The position numbers and the translations under genes are program-made. Below the pieces are notes generated by a model. It did no database searches, was not told the origin of the DNA, and worked only from the letters and a program-made list of their open reading frames with translations. 6,554 nt of DNA from Acidobacteriota bacterium (GTDB taxonomy: Bacteria > Acidobacteriota > Terriglobia > Terriglobales > Acidobacteriaceae): positions 1-6,554 of the forward strand of contig JAJZMO010000263.1 of the NCBI GenBank assembly GCA_021798235.1, in the 5' to 3' direction. Positions 6,480-6,554 of the stretch are shown piece by piece (within the stretch, counting starts at the first letter, position 1; every line of letters starts with the position of its first letter).

Positions 6480-6508
6480 AGTGCTCTACCAGGCTGAGCC
6501 ACGTCCCG
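6432..6508 (-). tRNA. tRNA-Pro (anticodon GGG)
   Basis: A complete 77-nt cloverleaf can be drawn: acceptor CGGGACG/CGTCCCG, D stem GCTC/GAGC with loop AGCCTGGTA, anticodon stem CTCGC/GCGAG with loop TTGGGGT (anticodon GGG, reading CCC and CCU codons), T stem GGCAG/CTGCC with loop TTCAAAT, discriminator A and an encoded CCA. The unusual first base C is a known feature of bacterial proline tRNAs. The 3' part is the integration target, and an identical partial copy lies at 473-520. Ancestrally its 3' end would have stood about 50 nt upstream of the RNase P RNA gene. Confidence 0.97.
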
Positions 6509-6544
6509 ACGGTTTGCATGCAATGTGCAGGCAGGGGTAGTTGT

Positions 6545-6550
6545 ATTTTA
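6545..6550 (-). promoter_or_regulatory. Possible -10 box of the tRNA-Pro promoter
   Basis: On the minus strand TAAAAT (5 of 6 bases of the TATAAT consensus) sits about 36 bp before the tRNA 5' end, which would give a leader of about 30 nt to be removed by RNase P. The -35 region would be beyond the window edge, so this cannot be confirmed here. A 10-bp palindrome TTGCATGCAA (6514-6523) lies in the presumed leader. Confidence 0.3.
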
Positions 6551-6554
6551 CACG

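Overview
The window holds a small integrated mobile element, about 5.96 kb, sitting between two chromosomal RNA genes. On the left is the RNase P RNA gene (minus strand, about 24-420). On the right is an intact tRNA-Pro(GGG) gene (minus strand, 6432-6508). A perfect 52-bp direct repeat of the 3' part of the tRNA (469-520 and 6428-6479) marks the two attachment sites. No host protein gene is present. The GC-rich coding sequence, a bacterial type A-like RNase P RNA, a tRNA with an encoded CCA, and an integrase whose N-terminus resembles ones I associate with Acidobacteriota suggest a moderately GC-rich bacterium, possibly an acidobacterium. That assignment is tentative.

Inside the element there are six genes in two divergent groups. 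Rightward: a Cys/His zinc-finger protein with a charged helical tail (4630-5229), followed after one nucleotide by a tyrosine-recombinase integrase (5231-6325) that ends close to the intact tRNA. Leftward: a small excisionase/AlpA-like helix-turn-helix protein (4378-4578), a primase-polymerase/helicase fusion (2540-4381), a Cys/His plus helix-turn-helix protein that could be a small-terminase-like or regulatory protein (1938-2543), and a SAP-domain protein whose C-terminal cysteine cluster resembles Mu gpF-type head-morphogenesis proteins (766-1887). The first two junctions of the leftward group are 4-nt GTGA overlaps, so this is very probably one translationally coupled operon.

Non-coding signals fit an excisable, self-replicating element. 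There are GTCCCCACA-type repeats inside both ends that look like integrase arm sites. There is a cluster of five GTACAAG-type repeats in both orientations inside the 3' end of the primase-helicase gene, which could be an origin. A short divergent control region lies at 4579-4629.

The content and order (integrase, divergent excisionase-like regulator, primase-helicase, iterons, small DNA-binding protein, lone capsid-like protein, no other virion genes) resemble phage-inducible satellites rather than a full prophage or a plasmid. The insertion also appears to have split an ancestral tRNA-Pro/RNase P RNA tandem.
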